Assembly: GCA_964539025.1 (NCBI GenBank)
Contig: CAZIFA010000005.1
Location: 62,001 to 126,000, forward strand
Origin: Micavibrio_A sp964539025
GTDB taxonomy: Bacteria; Pseudomonadota; Alphaproteobacteria; Micavibrionales; Micavibrionaceae
Length of the DNA: 64,000 nt
Direction: 5' to 3'
Part shown: positions 44,042-52,068 of the stretch, one piece after another
Position numbering within the stretch: position 1 is the stretch's first letter
Layout of the letters: each line of letters starts with the position of its first letter
Translations under genes and position numbers: made by a program
Notes under the pieces: generated by a model
Told to the model about the DNA's origin: nothing
What the model saw: the letters and a program-made list of their open reading frames with translations, nothing else
Databases searched by the model: none

Positions 44042-44103
44042 GTTTAGACCCCTTTGAAAATCAGTTCTTGTTTCATAATTAGCGGCATATTCTTTGCCCG
44101 ATC

Positions 44104-44148
44104 TTAATCTTCGTTAATACGAATCTTAACATAGGTTACAAAGGTTAA
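44104..44148. promoter_or_regulatory. Cluster of CtrA-like TTAA half-sites upstream of ctrA
   Basis: TTAA words at 44104, 44114, 44126 and 44145 (TTAATCTTCGTTAA with a 6-base spacing, then TTAAC and GTTAAC). Spacings differ from the standard N7, so individual boxes are imperfect. They lie 60-110 bases before the ctrA ATG. Confidence 0.4.
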
Positions 44149-44247
44149 CAAAAGGTATTCATACGGGCATACCAGCCCGCACGGGGCTGTTTTTGGCCCT
44201 GAATACCCGTTTATATTGCCATAATATTGAAATAAAAGGCAAAAAAG

Positions 44248-44275
44248 AAGGCCGGGTCATCCCGGCCTTTTTGTT
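44248..44275 (-). terminator. Terminator of the 138 aa gene
   Basis: AAGGCCGGG-TCAT-CCCGGCCTT with T-rich tails on both strands, directly past the minus-strand stop at 44291. Confidence 0.8.
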
Positions 44276-44290
44276 AAATTCTAAAAATTT

Positions 44291-44707
44291 CTAAAGGTCG
44301 CGGCCCTTTTTTATGTGGTGGGTGACATCACCGTTATGCAGGCTTGAGTGGGGCCTTCGATCGCACCGTGTAAAATAATCGGCTTCTAGGTCGGCCCTGA
44401 GAACAGCCAGCCGTTCCTTCATCTGTTCTGTGTATTCTGGCTTACCATCCGCATGTTTTTGCATCAGGTCAAACGCTGCCGTGTCGCCGTTCTCGTACAG
44501 GCTTCGAACGGCAATGCCGATATCTTTTTGTTGTATCTTCTCGCCGCTCTTCAAAAGAAGTTCTTCGATTCTTTTGAAGGCAAATTTAAGAGAAGCGTTT
44601 TGAGATTCTGCGACCAGTTCATGCGCCTTGAGGAATTCGCTATGAACGCCTTCATCGAATGTGTCGTGTATATGTATTTGACCGCCGTCCGGCATGGCAT
44701 CCCCCAT
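44291..44707 (-). CDS. Unrecognised 138 aa protein
   Basis: 138 aa, or 134 aa from the second ATG at 44695. Soluble, mostly helical (ELVAESQNASLKFAFKRIEELLLK; MQKHADGKPEYTEQMKERL) with a His-rich N- and C-terminus (IHIHD, HNGDVTHHIKK). No family recognised. It lies between ctrA and the next unknown gene on the same strand and has its own terminator. Confidence 0.6.
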   Translation of the reverse strand: MGDAMPDGGQIHIHDTFDEGVHSEFLKAHELVAESQNASLKFAFKRIEELLLKSGEKIQQKDIGIAVRSLYENGDTAAFDLMQKHADGKPEYTEQMKERLAVLRADLEADYFTRCDRRPHSSLHNGDVTHHIKKGRDL

Positions 44708-44791
44708 CCTTTTATTGCCTTATAACATTAGGGCCAAAGTCTTAAAAAACCATGAATTTGAGGGCTTTGTGTGAGGGCGGATTTGCGCTGT

Positions 44792-45274
44792 TTAAGGGTA
44801 AATGAGCGTGCGCGAATTTCCTCTCAGCGCCGCGTCCCATTGTTCCGCATACCCGGATAGACCAAGACCGGCGCAATATCTTTCGAGTTCAGCTTGCAGA
44901 CGTTTTTTTGGTTCTTCCAATGCGGGATGTAGCGGGGGAGTATTCTCACTCGCGTTTATTCTATCGAACATATCGGTTTGATCATAATATAAAGTCATAT
45001 TGTTTGCGGCGAACGACATAATGCTTACCCATGCAGGCCCGTTGCTGTTTGTACCGTCTGCGTGTTCGGGCCTTAAGGCTGTTCTAGTAAAATCTTCAAA
45101 CGCGCGAATAAGGTCTTGATCGCCCGTTGCATGAATTAGCGCCAACGCCTGATAAAACTCCCTGTCTTTCGTTTGTGGTGGAATATCTTTTAACGCAATT
45201 CTGAGCGCTAAAAGCTGTTCTATATCTGTATGGTCAAAAACGTTTTCTAATCGGGGAAACTTTTCGGTTAGCAT
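44792..45274 (-). CDS. Unrecognised 160 aa protein
   Basis: 160 aa with CAGGAGAG before the ATG. Soluble: MLTEKFPRLENVFDHTD, then helical repeats (EFYQALALIHATGDQDLIRAFEDF) and a C-terminal ELERYCAGLGLSGYAEQWDAAL. No family, signal or membrane segment recognised. Divergent from fliI with 116 bases between. The length and helix-heavy composition loosely resemble its 138 aa neighbour, but I see no convincing homology. Confidence 0.65.
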   Translation of the reverse strand: MLTEKFPRLENVFDHTDIEQLLALRIALKDIPPQTKDREFYQALALIHATGDQDLIRAFEDFTRTALRPEHADGTNSNGPAWVSIMSFAANNMTLYYDQTDMFDRINASENTPPLHPALEEPKKRLQAELERYCAGLGLSGYAEQWDAALRGNSRTLIYP

Positions 45275-45390
45275 TTCATCGCTCTCCTGATTTTACAAAT
45301 GGCATGGATATAACCAAATTATCGTGGATTTAAATTATGTCAATAAATAATCGCTACCCTTGTTACATGTCTATGCCTTAACATTTAAAG

Positions 45391-46797
45391 ATGGAACGCC
45401 TCGCCGACAAAGCCCTTGCCGCAATAGCGCCGTTGCCCGTGTTCGAACTGCACGGCACGGTGGTCAAGGTTTTGGGCCTTTTGGTTGAGATTTCGGGATT
45501 CGGCAAAGAACTGTCCATCGGCTCCATCGTCCATCTACGCCCCAAGCCCGAAAAAGACATTCCGTGCGAGGTGATCGGTTTTCGCGAGGAGCGCGCGTTG
45601 CTGATGCCGTTCGGCACGCTGGAGGGGGTCGGCCTTGGCTGTCCCGCCGTCATCCAGAAAACCGAACCTGTTATCTGCCCCGATGATCGCTGGTTAGGCC
45701 GGGTCATCAACGCGCTAGGCCAGCCGATCGACGGCAAAGGCCCGATGATGCAGGGCGCGCATCCGATTCCGCTTAAGAACAAAGCGCCGCTTCCACATGC
45801 GCGGCAAAGGATCGGCGGCAAGCTTGATCTGGGCGTTCGCGCGGTGAACACATTTTTATCCACCTGTCATGGGCAGCGTATGGGGATTTTCTCCGGCTCC
45901 GGCGTCGGTAAATCCGTTCTGCTCTCGATGATGGCGCGTTACACCGAAGCCGATGTTTCCGTGATCGGCCTGGTTGGCGAACGCGGCCGCGAGGTGCAGG
46001 AATTTTTGGAAGACGATCTGGGCGAGGATGGTTTGGCGCGCTCCGTTGTGATCGTCGCGACGGGCGATGAACCCGCGCTGATGCGTCGTCAGGCGGCGTA
46101 TATGACTTTGGCGGTGGCCGAATATTTCCGCATGCAGGGCAAGGAAGTTTTGTGTCTCATCGATTCCGTTACGCGTTTTGCGATGGCGCAGCGGGAAATT
46201 GGATTGTCCGCGGGTGAGCCGCCGACATCAAAAGGTTATCCACCCACCACGTTCGGTGAATTATCACGCCTGCTCGAACGCGCCGGTCCGGGGGTTGCGG
46301 GTGAGGGGAATGTCACAGGCCTGTTCACCGTTCTGGTTGAAGGGGATGATAACAATGAGCCGATTTCGGATGCGGTACGTGGGATCGTCGACGGGCACAT
46401 CGTCATGGAACGCGCGATTGCAACGCGCGGGCGCTATCCCGCCATCAATGTTCTGACATCAATTTCCCGCGCGATGCCGAAATGTTTGAGCCAGGAACAG
46501 AACGCCATTGTCACGCGGGCCAAGCAATTGATCGCGCGGTATGAAGATATGGCTGAATTGATCCGTTTGGGCGCGTACCGCAAGGGGACGGACAAAGAGG
46601 TTGATGAAGCCATTGCCCGCTATCCTGCACTCGAAGAATTTTTACGCCAGAACAAGGAAGAATCAAACACGATCGATGAATCTTTCGCGCGTCTGGCCAC
46701 GATTTTGGGACTGCCCTACACGGGCGGGCAACAACCGGAAGCCGCGAAAGAAGAATTCGTCAAAGGTTATCCCGTCCCGCCGAGGAAAAACATATGA
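45391..46797 (+). CDS. fliI: Flagellum-specific ATPase FliI
   Basis: 468 aa. It energises export of flagellar axial proteins at the basal body. Beta-barrel N-domain (about 1-90), then the RecA-like core with Walker A GIFSGSGVGKSVLLSMMAR, VGERGREVQEF, Walker B EVLCLIDSVTRFAMAQREIGL and PPTSKGYPPTTFGELSRLLERAG, as in type III secretion ATPases. C-terminal helical part with LIRLGAYRKGTDKEVD. Followed by an ACACAGAT palindrome, then fliJ. Confidence 0.97.
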   Translation: MERLADKALAAIAPLPVFELHGTVVKVLGLLVEISGFGKELSIGSIVHLRPKPEKDIPCEVIGFREERALLMPFGTLEGVGLGCPAVIQKTEPVICPDDRWLGRVINALGQPIDGKGPMMQGAHPIPLKNKAPLPHARQRIGGKLDLGVRAVNTFLSTCHGQRMGIFSGSGVGKSVLLSMMARYTEADVSVIGLVGERGREVQEFLEDDLGEDGLARSVVIVATGDEPALMRRQAAYMTLAVAEYFRMQGKEVLCLIDSVTRFAMAQREIGLSAGEPPTSKGYPPTTFGELSRLLERAGPGVAGEGNVTGLFTVLVEGDDNNEPISDAVRGIVDGHIVMERAIATRGRYPAINVLTSISRAMPKCLSQEQNAIVTRAKQLIARYEDMAELIRLGAYRKGTDKEVDEAIARYPALEEFLRQNKEESNTIDESFARLATILGLPYTGGQQPEAAKEEFVKGYPVPPRKNI

Positions 46798-46804
46798 TTT
46801 TTTT

Positions 46805-46865
46805 AACCGCAGATGGACACAGATACACACGGATTATCTGCGTTTATCTGTGTGTATCTGTGGTT
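46805..46865. repeat. 61-nt palindrome (ACACAGAT family) between fliI and fliJ
   Basis: AACCGCAGAT... to ...ATCTGTGGTT. Two 30-nt arms differ at only about six positions, separated by one base. The arms are made of degenerate ACACAGATA units. It lies inside the fliI-fliJ gap and would form a long hairpin in the transcript. Confidence 0.85.
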
Positions 46866-46872
46866 GTTTAGA

Positions 46873-47301
46873 ATGGCGAATTTATTATCTTTAATTAAGT
46901 TGCGCAGACACAATGTCGATGAAAAGCAAAAGGTTTTGGCAGAATTATATCGTCAGGTGGAGACGATAGAGCAAAACAAACAAATCCTGATTGACCGTCT
47001 GCGCACCGAACGCGAGGTGCTGGATAAAAATGGCACGCTGGAAATGTATGCGTATTTCGGGCGCTTTTCACAAAACATCCATCGTTCGCTGGAGCGCATG
47101 AATATTGAAAAGCAAAAGATCGAAGTCCGGATTCAAATTGCGCAGGACGATGTGCGCGAAGCCTTCGCCAATATGAAGCGCATTGAGATCGTGCAGACCG
47201 AGCGCGAAAAGGCCGAGCAAAAAGAAGTCGATGAAAAAGAAGCCCGCGAACTCGATGAAATTGGTATCGAAGGCTTTCGTCGCAAGGGCGAAGATTTTTA
47301 G
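46873..47301 (+). CDS. fliJ: Flagellar export chaperone FliJ
   Basis: 142 aa from ATG 46873 (MANLLSLIKLRRHNVDEKQK). An in-frame upstream Met at 46813 lies inside the palindromic repeat and would add a Cys/Leu-rich 20-residue leader, so it is rejected. The protein is one long coiled coil with charged heptads (QKVLAELYRQVETIEQNKQI; REKAEQKEVDEKEARELDEI), as in FliJ, the stalk of the FliI hexamer. Its TAG overlaps the stop of the convergent 163 aa gene. Confidence 0.85.
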   Translation: MANLLSLIKLRRHNVDEKQKVLAELYRQVETIEQNKQILIDRLRTEREVLDKNGTLEMYAYFGRFSQNIHRSLERMNIEKQKIEVRIQIAQDDVREAFANMKRIEIVQTEREKAEQKEVDEKEARELDEIGIEGFRRKGEDF

Positions 47302-47789
47302 GTTTTTCTATACACGGGTGCGTAATTGGGACGTATGGGATTATACCGCATATTGAGTTCGTCATCAGAAATGGCGATATCTTGAAACCGGGACTGCACC
47401 GCATGCAGGGCGGCATTTAAATCAAGTCCGGCACCATACATATTAACCGCCTGAAGCAGTTGTTCGCGCAAAATGAAGCCGACTTGGTAGGCCCGAATAC
47501 AGGCGCAGGTTTTGGCTGCATCGCCTGCGCATATATCTTCGTACAGCTTATGCATTTTGTCGTCATGCAATCCGGCATAATCGATTGTACAAAGAGTGTT
47601 TAATGCAGGGTCGAATCCAAACGTCATTCTTCTATCGGCTTCGATCACATCGCAGATAGCAACTACGCTTCGACGATTTCCACCTGTAACTACAGCGATA
47701 GATTCGTAAAGATCAAGGCCATCATTTTGTCGAGGCGTATATTCGGCTTTGACATGACAAGGTTCCCCTTCAACCCGTAAAATCTCCAT
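47298..47789 (-). CDS. Unrecognised 163 aa protein
   Basis: 163 aa, soluble, with several Cys residues (EPCHVKAEY, AICDVIEAD, NTLCTIDYAG, DICAGDAAKTCACIRAY), the last cluster spaced C-x8-C-x-C. It starts MEILRVEGEPCHV and ends RPNYAPVYRKT. No family recognised. Embedded between fliJ and the fliK-like gene, but a flagellar role is not shown. Confidence 0.65.
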   Translation of the reverse strand: MEILRVEGEPCHVKAEYTPRQNDGLDLYESIAVVTGGNRRSVVAICDVIEADRRMTFGFDPALNTLCTIDYAGLHDDKMHKLYEDICAGDAAKTCACIRAYQVGFILREQLLQAVNMYGAGLDLNAALHAVQSRFQDIAISDDELNMRYNPIRPNYAPVYRKT

Positions 47790-47827
47790 AACACAGGCTT
47801 TTAAAAGGGTGCAAGAAAAAATAAAGG

Positions 47828-49732
47828 TTAAGCGCTTACGCCTAGGGAATGCGTGGCCTGTTGGACTGTTACCCGGTTCTTCATATCACCCTGAAAGCCC
47901 AGTTCTCCGTATATGTCGGAGCCTTCCAAAGCCTTGGCATAAGCCACCTTCATGGCTTCTTGCATAGGCACGCTCACGGGGATTTGCGTACGGACGATGA
48001 TATCGAGCCTCTTGCCGTTCACCGTTCCGTCGAACTGCACATCGCCCATGCGGGTGAGAGATAGGTCGAGTACAAAGCGCGTTGTACCTTCGGGATTTTC
48101 GCCCTCATTGTCACGGGGTTCCTGCCGGACATGAAGCATGACTTTGGAGATTTCGTTTTGCCAGAGCATAGGCACGGGAAGACTTTTCCAGTCGGTGGCA
48201 GGTGTGTCTGTATTTCTGGATAGCGATGATGCTTCGCCGGAAAGTCGCGAGAGGATGGAATCTTTCCCAAGCTTTTGCAGCATCTCTAGTTTTTTATCGC
48301 CCATCCATGCCTGAAGTTCACCGGATTTAAGCGCGGCGGCGAACAGCAGAACGGCGGGGCCAAAATTCGCGCTGTTGGCGGGGGAGGGAATGATGCGGCT
48401 CAGAATTTGCGCTGCCTGCGGCGTCGCCTGATAAAATGTCTGGAACATCTCATCCATCATCGGCCAGAGCGAAACAGGTTGCATCAACGGCAGGAAGGAG
48501 CGCCACGCGGGCGGCAACATCGTCGCGGGCGGGGCGATCTGCACGTTCGGTGTTTGTTGGGTGGCCGTGATTGTTTGTTGTGGCGCGTTTGGGGTTTGTG
48601 TGGGCATTGCTATGCCCTGCATCGGCAGCGGCTGTAATGTCACCTGCGTGCCGATGGGAACGCTGGCGGGCGGAGATTGCAGAACGAAATTCTGTACCGC
48701 GCCTTTGTCGTTGATTTGGATGGGAATGATCGGTTGTTGTTGCGGCGTGACTTCCGTCACGGTCACGGTGATCAACGGCGCGGCGGGCGGAGTGATGGCT
48801 ATCTGTGGTGCGGGTGTGATAATGGGCGCAGCTGTTGCGGGCGTTGACGGCGGGGCGCTTAGAACCTGTTCGGATGGAAGAACTAATGATACGATTTTTG
48901 CCGGGAGAACAAGCGGCTGCACGGATATATTGGCGGGCATTTGTAGAACAGGTTGCGTTGTTGCCACAGGCATCGGTGCTTTGCCGATAATTGATGCAGG
49001 TGCGGCATTAGCCGGCTGTGCCAATTGCGGCAGAACGGATTTCACGGCCTGTAATAGGTTGGTGATAAGATTGCCTTCGCTTTTTTGCGCAATGATATTT
49101 GCCTGTGCGACAGTTTTGGTAACAGTCGTCGGTTGTTCCGGCGCATCAGGCAGAGCTATATCCGGCAACGGCACGAGTTTTACTTTCTGTCCCGGTTCAA
49201 GTGGCGGAAGCTGTGCGGGCGGCGGAGTTGTAGGTTTTGTAGTTGCTGTTGTCGATGGTTGATAGATATCAGGCGTGTCCGGCGTTTGTTGCGGCGTGGC
49301 CGAGCCTGGTTGTTGCGATGTCGGCGGTGTCGTGCCCGGTTGCGTCGGTTGTGATGTTATCGGTGCTTGCGGCAAGGGTGCAGGTAATGCTGGCGTCGAT
49401 GTTGTCGGCGTTTGTGGCAGAGGGAGTGCGGGCGGTGGAACAGGCGCGGGACGAATTGTTGCCTGACGCGGCGGATTGCCTGCTGGGATATCCACCTCGA
49501 TCTTCGCGCCGGGCTGCGGTTGTTTGCCGCGCACATTGATATTGATGTCGCCTTCGGGCGTTCTCACGCGCACGGAACCGTCTTTGTTCTGCTGGATGAC
49601 TTCGCCTTCGATGCGGATCGCGCGTGCATTGTTCTTCAGACCGTCGGGTAGCGAGATGATCTGTACAACCTGTCCGGTCGGTGCCGAAGGCTTCGCGCTG
49701 CCGGGCGTTGTGGGTACGATAGGGCCGCTCAT
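47828..49732 (-). CDS. FliK-like flagellar hook-length control protein
   Basis: 634 aa. Residues 15-400 are a Pro/Gln/Thr-rich extended ruler-like region (many TPPT, PAPLP, TTKPTTPPP runs); an early QVVQIISLPDGLKNNARAIRIEGEVI resembles an OB-like element. The C-terminal domain (about 520-620) has the FliK fold pattern: LPVPMLWQNEISKVMLHVRQE, then RFVLDLSLTRMGDVQFDGTV and RLDIIVRTQIPVSVPM. FliK measures hook length and switches export specificity. The C-terminal homology plus position between flagellar genes supports the call; the symbol fliK is not certain. Confidence 0.75.
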   Translation of the reverse strand: MSGPIVPTTPGSAKPSAPTGQVVQIISLPDGLKNNARAIRIEGEVIQQNKDGSVRVRTPEGDININVRGKQPQPGAKIEVDIPAGNPPRQATIRPAPVPPPALPLPQTPTTSTPALPAPLPQAPITSQPTQPGTTPPTSQQPGSATPQQTPDTPDIYQPSTTATTKPTTPPPAQLPPLEPGQKVKLVPLPDIALPDAPEQPTTVTKTVAQANIIAQKSEGNLITNLLQAVKSVLPQLAQPANAAPASIIGKAPMPVATTQPVLQMPANISVQPLVLPAKIVSLVLPSEQVLSAPPSTPATAAPIITPAPQIAITPPAAPLITVTVTEVTPQQQPIIPIQINDKGAVQNFVLQSPPASVPIGTQVTLQPLPMQGIAMPTQTPNAPQQTITATQQTPNVQIAPPATMLPPAWRSFLPLMQPVSLWPMMDEMFQTFYQATPQAAQILSRIIPSPANSANFGPAVLLFAAALKSGELQAWMGDKKLEMLQKLGKDSILSRLSGEASSLSRNTDTPATDWKSLPVPMLWQNEISKVMLHVRQEPRDNEGENPEGTTRFVLDLSLTRMGDVQFDGTVNGKRLDIIVRTQIPVSVPMQEAMKVAYAKALEGSDIYGELGFQGDMKNRVTVQQATHSLGVSA

Positions 49733-49783
49733 GTCCTTATTATAGAAGGAAAAGGTTAAGCCGTCATAAGAGATTTTGGAAGA

Positions 49784-50620
49784 TTAAGCAGAAGCGGCCT
49801 TGCGGCTGGCATCGGCCAGTTCGCCGATCACGAATTGCGCGATTTTCTGCACATCTTCCGCGGCATCGGCGTTGGGTGAGCGGATAAGGATCGGCGTCTG
49901 ATGACGGATGGAATCTTTCACGCGGGAATCATGACGTACCATGCCGGCGAGCGGCGGGGTCAGGCGCAGGAAATTCTCACAGGCCTTGAGCAGTGTTTTA
50001 TAGGTGCGTTCGCCTTCATGAACAGAGGCGGCCTGATTTATCACGATGCTGATATTCTTCGACATGCCTGCGGCGGAGCCAAGCTTGATAAACGCATATG
50101 CATCGGTAAGAGAGGTCGGTTCATCCGTCGCGACGAGCAATGTTTTTGTCGCAGTGGCGGAGAACATACGCACTGTGCGATCGACGCCTGCGCCGAGATC
50201 GAGGATCACGACGTCATACGAACTGGCGACTTCGAGCAATTGATCGCGCAGAAGCGTGAGGCGCTGTGATGGCAGGGCGGAGAGAGAAGCTTGTCCCGAA
50301 CGTCCGGCGACGATATCGAACCCGCCTTCTTCATATCTTTGGGTGACTTTATCGAGGCCGAGGCGGCCACGGATCACATCGTTCAAATCGCGCTTGGGCA
50401 TAAGGCCGAGTTGCACATCGACATTCGCCAGACCAAGATCGCCATCGAACAGCAGGACTTTTTTGCCGGATTTGGCCAGCGCGTGGGCCAATGTTATCGA
50501 AAACCAAGTTTTGCCAACGCCGCCCTTGCCCGATGCAACGGCGATCAGGTTTTTCCCACGGCGGAAAACCGGGGCTGTGGGGGTTTCATCAGGTTTTTTC
50601 TCAGCAATCATATCAGACAT
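49784..50620 (-). CDS. flhG: Flagellar number regulator FlhG (MinD-like ATPase)
   Basis: 278 aa. MinD/ParA-type ATPase with the deviant Walker A VASGKGGVGKTWFS, LFDGDLGLANVDVQLG, and the switch II region VILDLGAGVDRTVRM. FlhG limits flagellar number and antagonises FlhF at the pole. Begins five bases after the flhF stop, co-directional. Also called FleN/YlxH. Confidence 0.93.
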   Translation of the reverse strand: MSDMIAEKKPDETPTAPVFRRGKNLIAVASGKGGVGKTWFSITLAHALAKSGKKVLLFDGDLGLANVDVQLGLMPKRDLNDVIRGRLGLDKVTQRYEEGGFDIVAGRSGQASLSALPSQRLTLLRDQLLEVASSYDVVILDLGAGVDRTVRMFSATATKTLLVATDEPTSLTDAYAFIKLGSAAGMSKNISIVINQAASVHEGERTYKTLLKACENFLRLTPPLAGMVRHDSRVKDSIRHQTPILIRSPNADAAEDVQKIAQFVIGELADASRKAASA

Positions 50621-50625
50621 GGATT

Positions 50626-51648
50626 CTAACCTGCTTTTCGGACATTGGCGAGGGCCGATACATCTTCAGCCCGCGGCATCAACAGCTGTGTCAACCGTTT
50701 GGCGGACAACGGGGAAAGCCCGTCGGCCACTTTTGCCGTATTGGACAGTTCTGCAAAACTCAGGCCACCCTGATGGGCGGCGGAAAGCAGTGATCCGAGG
50801 CGGCGGGCGACATCCACGCGTGTGGAGATCATGGACCGTGCGCCGATCGTGGAAAAGACGCGGGCGATTTCACCGGATTCGTCGGCATCCAGCCCCGCAG
50901 GTATGACAAGAGTTGGGTCACAATCGGTTGCGCCGATCAGGCGGGCGAGGAGTTTGACTGATTCCGGATCGAACGGGTTGATGCCCGCCGTATCGATGAT
51001 GATTTGATCCATGCCTTGCGCTTCGGCGATGCGGTCTTTGAGTTCTTTGGGCGATCCCGCTTTTTTCAGATCAATTTTCATCAGGCGGGTGAAGGCTTCG
51101 AGTTGTTCGATGCCGCCCGCGCGGATCGTATCCGTCGTGATGACCGACATGCGAAGGCCGTTCAATGCGCCGCGCGCGGCGATCTTGGCGGCGGCGAGAG
51201 TCTTGCCAGCGCCTGGAGGCCCGACAAGAATAAGCGGTGTGCCGTATGATTTTTGTGGCAAGGGCCGGAATTCGAAAAGCTGCTGTAACGCTGCAAACAA
51301 AGCATTTCTTGATTCCGTCAGGCCCATGATGTTGACGGAGGATACGACCTGATCGAGCACTTCGTCGGGCACGGCATGACGAAGCATGACTTCGGTGATT
51401 TCTTCCACGACCGTGGCTTCGTCATCATCATCGTCATACTGCCAATCGTTCATCGACGGTTCGCGATCATCGGCGCGCTGGCTCGGCATCGTCGCTTCGG
51501 TGTCTTTGTCTATGGCGGCGGTAACGCGCACGGTTTTGCCGCCGTTTTCCTCGCGCGTGGCGACAATGATGGCGTCTTCGCCGAGTGTCTCGCGGATCAT
51601 TTGCAGGGCTTCTTTCATCGTGTTGGCCGTAAAGGATTTTAGCCGCAT
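50626..51648 (-). CDS. flhF: Polar flagellar GTPase FlhF
   Basis: 340 aa, SRP-type GTPase placing the flagellum at the cell pole. MRLKSFTANTMKEALQMIRETLGEDAIIVATR is the typical start. An acidic linker (YDDDDDEAT), N-domain helices and the G domain follow, with P-loop LILVGPPGAGKTLAAAKIAA, ITTDTIRAGGIEQLEAF, IIDTAG, and a final GGLSFAELSNTAKVADGL. A strong promoter just past flhA could drive flhF-flhG. Confidence 0.95.
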   Translation of the reverse strand: MRLKSFTANTMKEALQMIRETLGEDAIIVATREENGGKTVRVTAAIDKDTEATMPSQRADDREPSMNDWQYDDDDDEATVVEEITEVMLRHAVPDEVLDQVVSSVNIMGLTESRNALFAALQQLFEFRPLPQKSYGTPLILVGPPGAGKTLAAAKIAARGALNGLRMSVITTDTIRAGGIEQLEAFTRLMKIDLKKAGSPKELKDRIAEAQGMDQIIIDTAGINPFDPESVKLLARLIGATDCDPTLVIPAGLDADESGEIARVFSTIGARSMISTRVDVARRLGSLLSAAHQGGLSFAELSNTAKVADGLSPLSAKRLTQLLMPRAEDVSALANVRKAG

Positions 51649-51905
51649 GGTTGGTATCTTACATTTTCAGAATCACTTTGTGTACAGAGTAAAGCCGTTT
51701 GGCAGTTGTGTCTACGACTAGCCAATCTCTTATAAACCTCCGAGTTTCTATTTTCCGGAATCTGGAATCGTTCAGTTCGTTTTGCGTGTTTTTTATTGAA
51801 TGACCGTTTCCCGTTCAATAGTTCGTTTGTCGTGTTTTTTTCTTCGCGCACCGAATTTCCCAATGAAATCAATAAGGGCGGTTTTAATCCCGAACCATTC
51901 CCTTC

Positions 51906-51987
51906 GTCATTCCGAACCCGCATGGGTGAGGAATCTTGAGCGTTGGCTTTGTGTCGAAGATCCCTCCGCTGCGCGTTCGGGATGACG
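51906..51987. repeat. Dispersed GTCAT/ATGAC palindromic repeat, copy F
   Basis: Starts GTCATTCCGAACCCGC and ends GCGCGTTCGGGATGACG, with inner GAGGAATCTT and AAGATCCCTCC pairing. Located in the leader between flhA and flhF. Confidence 0.8.
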
Positions 51988-52027
51988 GATAGGGTAGGGA
52001 TTTTGGTGGGGATAAACTTCATCCCGC

Positions 52028-52056
52028 ACTATAGGATTTTATTCACAAAATGTCAA
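52028..52056 (-). promoter_or_regulatory. Strong candidate sigma-70 promoter before flhF
   Basis: On the minus strand TTGACA (52056-52051), 17-base spacer, TATAGT (52033-52028). It lies directly downstream of the flhA stop and reads toward flhF. Confidence 0.6.
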
Positions 52057-52068
52057 GTGTTATCAGGG

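Larger units (their letters stand above)
51649..52068. other. flhA-flhF interval: promoter plus repeat-bearing leader
   Basis: 420 bases without a credible gene. A sigma-70-like promoter (52028-52056) points toward flhF. Repeat copy F (51906-51987) and a small ATTGAA/TTCAAT inverted repeat near 51796-51821 lie in the leader of about 370 bases. Confidence 0.55.

Noticed and set aside
48561..49262. 233 aa Cys/Gly-rich plus-strand frame
   Set aside because: Complement of the Pro/Gln/Thr-rich fliK-like linker, which produces Cys/Gly-rich antisense translations.
51639..52022. 127 aa minus-strand frame between flhA and flhF
   Set aside because: Runs through palindromic repeat F; composition is not protein-like. 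It is better explained as leader.
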